A stretch of DNA of 64,000 nucleotides from Paenarthrobacter aurescens TC1. GTDB lineage: Bacteria > Actinomycetota > Actinomycetes > Actinomycetales > Micrococcaceae. Both the position numbers and the translations under genes were made by a program. The DNA is taken from positions 2,914,001 to 2,978,000 of the forward strand of contig CP000474.1 in assembly GCA_000014925.1 (NCBI GenBank). The letters are read 5' to 3'. Below the pieces are notes generated by a model. The model saw nothing but the letters and a program-made list of their open reading frames with translations. It did no database searches and was not told where the DNA came from. Positions 57,897 through 64,000 of this stretch are shown piece by piece; the stretch's first letter is position 1; every line of letters starts with the position of its first letter.

Positions 57897-59089
57897 CAAC
57901 GACGATAGACCGGAAAACCCCGGACCACTCTGCTTCCGAAGGACTTTCCACGGGACGCGGTTTCACAACCTGGTTTCGGAAACACCTCGTATGGATTGCC
58001 CTCGGCACCCTGCTTGCCGGCTTAGTGACTTTCCTGGCCATCAACAGTGTCTCCGGCGCAACAGATTCCCGTCGGTTGTCCGCGCGGAACCCAGCACCGG
58101 ACGGGGCCATGGCCGTAGCCCAAATCCTGGGACGCCACGGCGTATCCGTCACTCCGACAGATACATTCGAGGACACCTTGGAGGCGTTGGCAGCCAAGGA
58201 AGAATCCACAGTCCTCCTTTATGACGCACAGGGTTTCCTTGACCACTCACAGCTGGAGGAGATCACGGCAGCAGCAGATCGTGTTGTGGTGGTTGCTCCA
58301 CGGCTCAGGACCCTCAATGGCCTGGATCGAGGGTTCGGACCTGGCGGGGTAGTTCCGGAAGGAACACAGGTCACGGAACCCGGCTGTGACCAGGAAGACG
58401 CCAAGGCAGCGGGCCGGGTGTCTGCACAGGGCTCCGTCTTTTCCGGGAGCGTGGTTTGCTACGCCATCCGCGAGGACGGGCCCGGGTTGTATGCAGCATC
58501 AGCCGATGGGCGGATAGTCGTCCTGGGCAGCAGGGAACTGATGGACAATCAACACCTCGCCACAGAGGGGAATGCCGCCCTCGTCCTTCGTACGTTGGGA
58601 ACCAGCGCGGACCTCGTGTGGTACATCCCGGGCCTCGGAGACATCTCCGCCACCGATTCGAACCCCACGCTAAACGAGCTCGCACCCCGCTGGCTGGCAT
58701 TCGCGGGGCCATGGCTGGGCTTGGTAGCCCTGCTGGCCATCGCATGGCGTGGCCGGCGTATGGGCCCACTGGTTTTCGAGCCGCTGCCCGTGGTGGTCAA
58801 AGCCGCCGAAACAGCAGAAGGCCGGGCACGCCTTTACCAGGATTCACGGGCCGTGGGGCGGGCCGCCGAGAACCTGAGGGCCGGCACCCTGTCACGGTTG
58901 GCCCGGCACTTCAATCTCGGAGCCGACGCCACCACCGAAGCAATACTGGACGCAACAGCCCGCCATGTGGCGCTGGCAGCCACGGAAGTGCGGTCCGTCC
59001 TGATCGACTTCAGGCCGCAAAGCGAAGGACAACTGGTGCAGTGGGCACAACAAATCGAACGACTCGAACAGGAAGCGACCGCCCGATGA
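57893..59089 (+). CDS. DUF4350-domain membrane protein
   Basis: A 398-residue protein with an N-terminal helix (IALGTLLAGLVTFLAINSV), an extracytoplasmic DUF4350 domain (RRLSARNPAPDGAMAVAQILGRHGVSVTPTDTFEDTLEAL, distantly like a glutamine-amidotransferase fold), a second helix (WLAFAGPWLGLVALLAIAWRG) and a C-terminal cytoplasmic domain (EGRARLYQDSRAVGRAAENLRAG). Such proteins accompany MoxR ATPases and may be their clients. Coupled by four-base overlaps to the DUF4129 and moxR genes. Biochemical activity unknown. Confidence 0.85.
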   Translation: MTTTIDRKTPDHSASEGLSTGRGFTTWFRKHLVWIALGTLLAGLVTFLAINSVSGATDSRRLSARNPAPDGAMAVAQILGRHGVSVTPTDTFEDTLEALAAKEESTVLLYDAQGFLDHSQLEEITAAADRVVVVAPRLRTLNGLDRGFGPGGVVPEGTQVTEPGCDQEDAKAAGRVSAQGSVFSGSVVCYAIREDGPGLYAASADGRIVVLGSRELMDNQHLATEGNAALVLRTLGTSADLVWYIPGLGDISATDSNPTLNELAPRWLAFAGPWLGLVALLAIAWRGRRMGPLVFEPLPVVVKAAETAEGRARLYQDSRAVGRAAENLRAGTLSRLARHFNLGADATTEAILDATARHVALAATEVRSVLIDFRPQSEGQLVQWAQQIERLEQEATAR

Positions 59090-60216
59090 ACAGCCAGCCG
59101 AACAGCTACACCAACAGCAATGCCCATTACGCGGGCGGTACGACGCCCCCGCCCGACGCCTTGCAGCAAGATGCGGCCCAGCGAGATGCGGCCCAGCAAG
59201 GAACTCCGCAGCAAGGAGCACCCCAGGCCGGCGGGCATCCGGAAAATGGGCAGCGTCATCCCGGGGAAGACCCGGCACGGCAGTCGCTGCTGAATGTCAG
59301 GACCGAGGTGGGCAAAGCCGTAGTGGGCCAGGACCCCACCGTAACGGGCATGCTGATTGCCCTGCTCTGCGGCGGGCATGTTCTCCTGGAGGGTGTTCCC
59401 GGCGTGGCCAAGACCCTCCTGGTCAGGGCTTTGTCTACCGCTCTGAGCTTGGACACCAAGCGCGTTCAGTTCACTCCGGACCTCATGCCCGGTGACGTCA
59501 CGGGATCGTTGGTCTATGACTCGCATACCTCGGAGTTCACGTTCCGCGAGGGCCCTGTGTTCACCAACATCATGCTGGCCGATGAGATCAACCGAACTCC
59601 TCCGAAGACTCAGGCCTCACTCCTGGAAGCGATGGAAGAACGCCAGGTTTCGGTGGACGGCGTGTCCCGGCCCCTGCCGAGTCCGTTCATTGTGGCGGCA
59701 ACCCAGAACCCCGTGGAGTATGAAGGAACCTATCCCCTGCCGGAGGCACAACTGGACCGGTTCCTCCTCAAGCTGACCATGCCGCTGCCCGGTCGGGACG
59801 AGGAAATCGAGGTCATCCGCCGCCACTCCAACGGCTTTGATCCGCGAAACCTGTCCGCAGCCGGCGTACGGCCGGTGGCTGGCGCCGTCGAGCTTTCCAA
59901 CGCCCAGCAGGCTGTAGCGCAAGTGGCGGTGGCCCCGGAGATCCTCGCGTACATCGTTGACGTGGTGCGTGCCACGAGGTCTGCGCCTTCCTTCCAACTC
60001 GGCGTTTCGCCTCGTGGTGCCACTGCGCTGCTCAACACTTCCAAAGCATGGGCATGGTTGTCTGGAAGGTCGTTCGTGACCCCTGACGATGTCAAGGCGT
60101 TGTCGTTGCCGTGCCTTCGGCACAGGGTGGGATTGCGGCCGGAAGCCCAGATGGACGGAATCCAGGTGGACGACGTCCTGGGCAGCATCCTGGCGTCCGT
60201 CCCGGTGCCGCGGTGA
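59086..60216 (+). CDS. MoxR-family AAA+ ATPase
   Basis: A 376-residue AAA+ chaperone-like ATPase. A Gln/Ala/Pro-rich N-terminal tail of ~65 residues (repeats of QQDAAQ, QQG) precedes the core: Walker A GVPGVAKT (103-110), Walker B MLADEINRTPP, sensor 1 in VAATQNPVEYEGTYPLPEAQLDRF, and the lid domain (VSPRGATALLNTSKAWA). MoxR proteins work with DUF58 proteins to mature or insert metal or envelope proteins; the target here is unknown. ATG 59086 overlaps the DUF4350 stop. Confidence 0.93.
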   Translation: MNSQPNSYTNSNAHYAGGTTPPPDALQQDAAQRDAAQQGTPQQGAPQAGGHPENGQRHPGEDPARQSLLNVRTEVGKAVVGQDPTVTGMLIALLCGGHVLLEGVPGVAKTLLVRALSTALSLDTKRVQFTPDLMPGDVTGSLVYDSHTSEFTFREGPVFTNIMLADEINRTPPKTQASLLEAMEERQVSVDGVSRPLPSPFIVAATQNPVEYEGTYPLPEAQLDRFLLKLTMPLPGRDEEIEVIRRHSNGFDPRNLSAAGVRPVAGAVELSNAQQAVAQVAVAPEILAYIVDVVRATRSAPSFQLGVSPRGATALLNTSKAWAWLSGRSFVTPDDVKALSLPCLRHRVGLRPEAQMDGIQVDDVLGSILASVPVPR

Positions 60217-60248
60217 TCTGCGGTCCGGCCTTGGCCGAGGGGGCCTGA

Positions 60249-61541
60249 GTGGCCATTACGGGTCGTTTCGTGTTGCTGGCCTTTCTGGGTTTGGTGCCCT
60301 TGGTGGTTTTTCCGGCGTGGAGCACCGTCCTGTTCGTGGTCGTAGGACTACTGCTTTTGCTGGTTCTTGATCTTGTGGTGGCGGCATCACCGGCGCAGCT
60401 TGCCTTGGAACGCGAGCAGCCTGGAAACGTGACGCTGGAGGGCAGCGTGGAGTCCGTTGTGACCGTGACCAACCCCACGCGGCGCAAGCTGCGGGCCGAG
60501 GTACGGGACACGTGGCAGCCTTCTGCTGGCGCCGTCAACACTTCACAGTCCTTGGTTGTCCCGCCTGGCGAGCGTCGCCGCATGACCGTCACTCTGGTCC
60601 CTCGTCGTCGCGGCGACCTCAAGAGCCCGCACGTGACCATAAGATCGCTGGGGCCTTTGGGCGTGGCCGCACGGCAGCGCACCCGTGTCCTGCCCGGGCA
60701 ACTGCGGGTCCTCCCGCCGTTCCATTCGAAGCGTCATCTCCCGTCCAAGCTCCGGAAGCTCAGGGAACTGGACGGCAGGGCCGCCGTGCAGATTCGTGGT
60801 GCAGGCACCGAATTCGACTCCCTGCGCGACTATGTCCGCGGCGACGATGTCCGGTCCATAGACTGGCGCGCCACCGCGCGGCGGACGTCCGTGGTGGTCC
60901 GGACGTGGCGCCCGGAACGGGACCGGCGTGTGGTCATCGTGCTTGATACGTCACGCACAGCGGCCGCCAGAATCGAAGATGAACCCCGGCTCGATACCGG
61001 AATTGAGGCGGCGTTGTTGCTCGCCGTGCTGGCCGAGCGCGGAGGCGACCGCGTGGACTTCCTCGCCTACGACCGAAGGCTCCGCGCACGGGTTGAATCT
61101 GCATCGAAGGGCAATTTGCTGGGTCAACTCGTCCAAGCCATGGCCCCTTTGGAAGCTGAACTGATCGAACTCGATTGGCAGCAGGTTCCGGCACAGGTGC
61201 GGGCAGTCTCGGCGCACCGCTCGATGGTGGTGCTCTTGACGGCGCTCGACGGCGGCGCCCCCGAAGAGGGGCTCCTCCCCACTGTGGCCCAATTGTCCCG
61301 CCAGCACGTTGTGGTGGTGGCGTCGGTTCGGGATCCGCTGCTTTCTGCCATGAAAGAAGAAAGGAGCACGGCCAGCCAGGTTTTCCGTGCAGCCGCCGCC
61401 GAACGTGCGCTGTTGGAGCGCGCCGCGGTGACGGCGCAACTCCGGCAACTCGGCGCCGAAGTGGTGGACGCCGAGCCCCATGAGGTCCCTCCCTTGCTCG
61501 CTGACGCCTACATACGGCTTAAAGCAGCCGGAAGGCTATAG
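60249..61541 (+). CDS. DUF58-domain protein
   Basis: A 430-residue protein with two close N-terminal helices (FVLLAFLGLVPLVVFPAWSTVLFVVVGLLLLLVLDLVV), a beta-rich region, the DUF58 signature (GTEFDSLRDYVRGDDVRSIDWRATARR) and a von Willebrand A-like remainder (VVIVLDTSRTAA, a MIDAS-like DxS start). It is the usual partner of MoxR. GTG 60249 lies 32 bases after the moxR stop. Last gene of the coupled cluster. Confidence 0.92.
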   Translation: MAITGRFVLLAFLGLVPLVVFPAWSTVLFVVVGLLLLLVLDLVVAASPAQLALEREQPGNVTLEGSVESVVTVTNPTRRKLRAEVRDTWQPSAGAVNTSQSLVVPPGERRRMTVTLVPRRRGDLKSPHVTIRSLGPLGVAARQRTRVLPGQLRVLPPFHSKRHLPSKLRKLRELDGRAAVQIRGAGTEFDSLRDYVRGDDVRSIDWRATARRTSVVVRTWRPERDRRVVIVLDTSRTAAARIEDEPRLDTGIEAALLLAVLAERGGDRVDFLAYDRRLRARVESASKGNLLGQLVQAMAPLEAELIELDWQQVPAQVRAVSAHRSMVVLLTALDGGAPEEGLLPTVAQLSRQHVVVVASVRDPLLSAMKEERSTASQVFRAAAAERALLERAAVTAQLRQLGAEVVDAEPHEVPPLLADAYIRLKAAGRL

Positions 61542-61587
61542 TTCCAAGGTCTAGTGCAACTTTCGTTTCAGCTAAGGAAGGACCGCC

Positions 61588-62301
61588 ATGAATACCCCCA
61601 TCTACCACCTTGCACTCGGTCAGGACTTCACCAAGCTGGCCCCGGAGCTCCAGGAGTATTTTTCGTTGGCGGCCGGCTCCGGTTCGTATGGAATCGGTGA
61701 AGGGGTCTTTGACGTTGTGGGGTGCCGCCAAAAATGGTTGCGGCCATTGCTGGCACTGACAGGGAGCGAGGAGGCTTTCTTCCCTGAATACGGTGAGGGC
61801 ATTCCCTTCCGGATCGAAAACCACGCCCATGTTGATCCCTTCGGACGCCCCGCCCTGACAGCTCGCCGGGAAATCTATTTCCCCTCGGGAACACGGCTGT
61901 TCCACGATACGACGAGCGCCGTCCTGCCTGGCCGGGACGATCAGAATGCCCGTTTGGTGGACCACGTGGGCCGGCACCGCCGGATGGTCACGGACCTGGA
62001 TGTCAGTGTTACCCCGGAGGGCCGGCTTCGGGGTGTTTCCAGAGACAGCCGGCTGTTCCTTGGACCCTTGCGCATACCGTTGCCCGCAGCACTTGACGCA
62101 CGCGCGTATGCGGAACAGTGGTGGGACAGCGCCGAAGGCAAGCACCGCATACAGGTCAAGGTCATCCAGCCACAGATAGGCTTGGTTCTTGTGTATGCAG
62201 GGCGCTTCGACTACCGCTTGGCACCGTACTTGCCGGGAGCAGCTCCAGGCACAACGCTCCCCCGCTACGCGGAACCGGACCGCTGGGAGAAGCGAATCTG
62301 A
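61588..62301 (+). CDS. DUF4166-family protein
   Basis: A 237-residue soluble protein. The opening IYHLALGQDFTKLAPELQEYFSL and the central HVDPFGRPALTARREIYFP match DUF4166, a family of unknown function. No catalytic motif, signal peptide or helix is evident. ATG 61588 follows AAGGAAGGA. It is 46 bases after the DUF58 gene and may be cotranscribed. Converges on the MetE-like gene with 11 bases between stops. Confidence 0.82.
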   Translation: MNTPIYHLALGQDFTKLAPELQEYFSLAAGSGSYGIGEGVFDVVGCRQKWLRPLLALTGSEEAFFPEYGEGIPFRIENHAHVDPFGRPALTARREIYFPSGTRLFHDTTSAVLPGRDDQNARLVDHVGRHRRMVTDLDVSVTPEGRLRGVSRDSRLFLGPLRIPLPAALDARAYAEQWWDSAEGKHRIQVKVIQPQIGLVLVYAGRFDYRLAPYLPGAAPGTTLPRYAEPDRWEKRI

Positions 62302-62312
62302 CTTGCCTGCAG

Positions 62313-63347
62313 TCAGCCCTGGGCCAGCTGGTCCAAGCCGTCAGCCACTTGGGTAAGTTTCTTCAGCACATCCTTGGCCGTTGAAGGCTTGAAGTCAGCC
62401 AGTCCTGTCGAGGGGGTGACGCGGAGTCCCGCCAGTCCGGACGCCGGAAGACCAAGCTGACGCCACGGCTTCCAGATGCTTTCAACAACTTCTGCGGTGC
62501 GCGGCAGTTGCGCCTGCGGGTTGCTGGTGGAGAGCGCACCGGCCCACACGCGTTTTCCGTCCTCCACCGCTGCGGCAAGCTGCTCCCACTGGCGTGTCGT
62601 CAGGGCTTTCAGCGGCACGGCGACCCCGTCCGCACCAGCAGCGAGGATCCGCTCGATTGGTGCTTCAATCTCCGGTACGGAAACCACGGTCTCGACGACG
62701 CCGGCCGCCTTGATCGCGTCGATCACCACCCGCCAGGCACCTGTCACTTCATCTCCGGATATTGACCGCAGCGTCTTGTAGCCACTGGCCGTCGGGATGG
62801 TCCCGGCCATGACGGACGCTATGTCCGGTTCGTCAATCTGAACCACCAAATAGGCGCCGGGGACTGCCGCGGAGACGCGCCCGAGGTGTTCTGCGACGCC
62901 GACGGCCAAGGACTCCGCGATGTCCCTTCGTGCACCATAGTCCAACAGTGCCCGTTCGCCATTGTGCAGGTGAAGATTGGCGGCAAGGCTCATGGGTCCC
63001 AGCAACTGGACTTTGAACCCCGTTGCAGAGACGTCCTCGGCACCAGCGATATCGGCCAGAATGTTGATGTCCGTCGATAACGCCGAGCGGGCGCGCTGGG
63101 CGTCCTTTCCGGGCCTGTCCACCAAGCGCCAGCCGTGCGGTTGGACGTCGAGTGCGAGGTCGACCAGCAGGGAGCCGGTCCGGCCGACAGCATCCGAACC
63201 CACCCCGCGGTCAGGCAGTTCCGGCAGAAAAGGAAGGTGGGGGTCCCCCAGTTCGCCCCGGATGATGCGGGTTCCCTCCGCAGGATCGCTGCCGGGCCAC
63301 GGCCCCAGTGCCGTGGCGCTGGCGCGCAGGTTATCCATTTCCGTCAT
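62313..63347 (-). CDS. MetE C-terminal-like (UROD/MetE fold) protein
   Basis: A 344-residue TIM-barrel protein resembling the C-terminal domain of cobalamin-independent methionine synthase. GPWPGSDPAEGTRIIRGELGDPHLPFLPELPDRG is the typical N terminus of this actinobacterial group, LLGPMSLAAN and QIDEPDIASVM the core. It is about half the size of full MetE and lacks the N-terminal domain, and the Cys/His zinc set of MetE is not obvious, so true methionine synthase activity is doubtful. ATG 63347. Three bases separate it from the chorismate mutase stop. Confidence 0.83.
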   Translation of the reverse strand: MTEMDNLRASATALGPWPGSDPAEGTRIIRGELGDPHLPFLPELPDRGVGSDAVGRTGSLLVDLALDVQPHGWRLVDRPGKDAQRARSALSTDINILADIAGAEDVSATGFKVQLLGPMSLAANLHLHNGERALLDYGARRDIAESLAVGVAEHLGRVSAAVPGAYLVVQIDEPDIASVMAGTIPTASGYKTLRSISGDEVTGAWRVVIDAIKAAGVVETVVSVPEIEAPIERILAAGADGVAVPLKALTTRQWEQLAAAVEDGKRVWAGALSTSNPQAQLPRTAEVVESIWKPWRQLGLPASGLAGLRVTPSTGLADFKPSTAKDVLKKLTQVADGLDQLAQG

Positions 63348-63350
63348 GGA

Positions 63351-63740
63351 TCAAGCCTGCTGGCTGGAAGTCTGGTGATCCTCGGCGATTGCCTCGTGGT
63401 GGCGGATCACTTCGCTGATGATGAAGTTTAGGAACTTCTCTGCGAAGGCAGGGTCAAGGTGCGCATCCTCGGCGAGGCGCCGCAGGCGGGCGATCTGTGC
63501 CGACTCGCGGCCCGGATCTCCGGCGGGAAGCTTGTGGGTGGCCTTGAGGATTCCAACTTTCTGGGTGGCCTTGAACCGCTCGGCGAGGAGGAAGACCAGT
63601 GTTGCGTCAATATTGTCGATGCTGGACCGGATGGACAGCAGCTCCTCCATGACGGCACGGTCCACTTGGCCGGCCAGGGAGCTCGCTGCCGGGTTGAAGG
63701 AATCGGCGTCATCGGGGAGGGCATTGTTCTGCTCGGTCAT
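63351..63740 (-). CDS. Chorismate mutase, AroQ class
   Basis: A 129-residue all-helical chorismate mutase that converts chorismate to prephenate in phenylalanine and tyrosine synthesis. The family pattern is clear: LLSIRSSIDNIDATLVFLLAERFKATQKVGILKATH ... DPGRESAQIARLRRLAEDAHLDPAFAEKFLNFIISEVIRHHE. The Arg in SIRSSIDNID, the Lys in KVGILK and the DPGRE segment are those expected for the active site. ATG 63740; the frame is open far upstream but the family starts near here. It is upstream of the MetE-like gene and probably cotranscribed. Confidence 0.93.
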   Translation of the reverse strand: MTEQNNALPDDADSFNPAASSLAGQVDRAVMEELLSIRSSIDNIDATLVFLLAERFKATQKVGILKATHKLPAGDPGRESAQIARLRRLAEDAHLDPAFAEKFLNFIISEVIRHHEAIAEDHQTSSQQA

Positions 63741-63810
63741 GCACCCCAGTCTATGGTGTGGGGCGGTGTCGTCGCGGGTGTTACCTGCTGGCCGGACGGG
63801 TCGCGAAGTC

Positions 63811-63843
63811 AAGGTACGCCCCCCACGTTGAGGGGCGTACCTT
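63811..63843 (-). terminator. Hairpin after the peptide transporter gene
   Basis: A perfect 12-bp stem (AAGGTACGCCCC and complement) with a nine-base loop, 31 bases downstream of the ABC ATPase stop on the minus strand. No T-run follows, so termination may be Rho-assisted. Confidence 0.65.
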
Positions 63844-63873
63844 TCCCGCGTAGGCGGACGTTCAGGGAACGGT

Positions 63874-64000
63874 CTAGCCACCCAGCAGCGTGCGGTGCGC
63901 TTCCCGCCGTCGTGCTTGTTCATCGGGGTCCGGCACCGGCAGGGAGGCGATGAGCCGCTTGGTGTAGTCGTGCTGCGGTGATCCCATCACATGGTTGCCG
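63874..64000 (-). CDS. Oligopeptide/dipeptide ABC transporter ATPase, C-terminal end, cut by window edge
   Basis: The last ~41 residues of an OppD/OppF or DppD/DppF-type ATPase: VMGSPQHDYTKRLIASLPVPDPDEQARR, ending TLLGG. The PxHxYTxxL-like motif followed by PxPDP is characteristic of the C-terminal extension of peptide-import ATPases. The nucleotide-binding motifs lie beyond the right edge, so D- or F-type cannot be told. Confidence 0.85.
   Translation of the reverse strand, partial: GNHVMGSPQHDYTKRLIASLPVPDPDEQARRREAHRTLLGG

Overview
The window reads as chromosomal DNA of a high-GC Gram-positive actinobacterium of the Micrococcaceae, most likely Arthrobacter or a close relative such as Paenarthrobacter. 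The basis is the set of actinobacterial gene families and neighbourhoods: ftsEX next to prfB, a WhiB1-type regulator facing a PdtaS-type kinase, mtrA-mtrB-lpqB-comF-hpf followed by secA, a large NAD-type glutamate dehydrogenase, and galactofuranan genes. The genus is inferred from remembered protein similarity, not from a search. I see no tRNA, rRNA, CRISPR array, insertion sequence or prophage. Nearly all the sequence is coding, with many 1-4 base gene overlaps and clear intrinsic terminators.

Layout. 1-2480: ftsX (cut by the window edge), ftsE and prfB on the minus strand. 2590-7451: a seven-gene minus-strand Tad/Flp-type pilus locus (tadA, tadB, tadC, a small pilin-like protein, two TadE-like proteins, one TadG-like protein). 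7612-16602: plus-strand secreted and surface proteins. These are a GH25 lysozyme fused to FG-GAP repeats, a neutral-ceramidase-like protein, and an apparent operon of two paralogous lipoproteins plus a 1027-residue secreted propeller/Ig/FG-GAP protein. 16816-20937: a plus-strand glycan or membrane set (family 2 glycosyltransferase, flippase-like protein, YfhO-like protein). 21212-25991: a minus-strand galactofuranan operon (glf, glfT2-like, ABC permease, ABC ATPase). 26179-28843: a minus-strand wbpD/wbpE/wbpB-like operon for a diacetamido-uronic acid sugar nucleotide.

29051-33208: an orphan EssC/EccC-like FHA and FtsK-type ATPase. 33227-35761: a small membrane protein, whiB1 with an elaborate leader, and a PdtaS-like kinase. 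35793-40649: the NAD-glutamate dehydrogenase. 40707-42658: a CpaE/TadZ-like protein and an SAF-domain protein, the probable missing parts of the Tad machine. 42814-45113: an excisionase-type HTH protein, a conserved hypothetical, a LysM membrane protein and an Rv3235-like protein. 45211-55709: secA, a YcaQ-like glycosylase, hpf, comF, lpqB, mtrB and mtrA. 55933-62301: a divergent plus-strand cluster (membrane protein, DUF4129, DUF4350, MoxR ATPase, DUF58) followed by a DUF4166 protein. 62313-64000: a MetE-like protein, chorismate mutase and the end of a peptide ABC transporter ATPase.

The main theme is the cell envelope: pilus assembly, secreted wall-binding proteins, wall polysaccharide synthesis and export, general secretion (SecA) and the MtrAB-LpqB wall-sensing system. 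The most novel-looking parts are the two-lipoprotein plus propeller operon (12104-16602), the split Tad system with an atypical pilin, the orphan T7SS-type ATPase, a 20-bp-arm inverted repeat inside the ycaQ-like gene (49168-49225), and the whiB1 leader, which holds a CRP-type site, a palindrome and a terminator-like hairpin.
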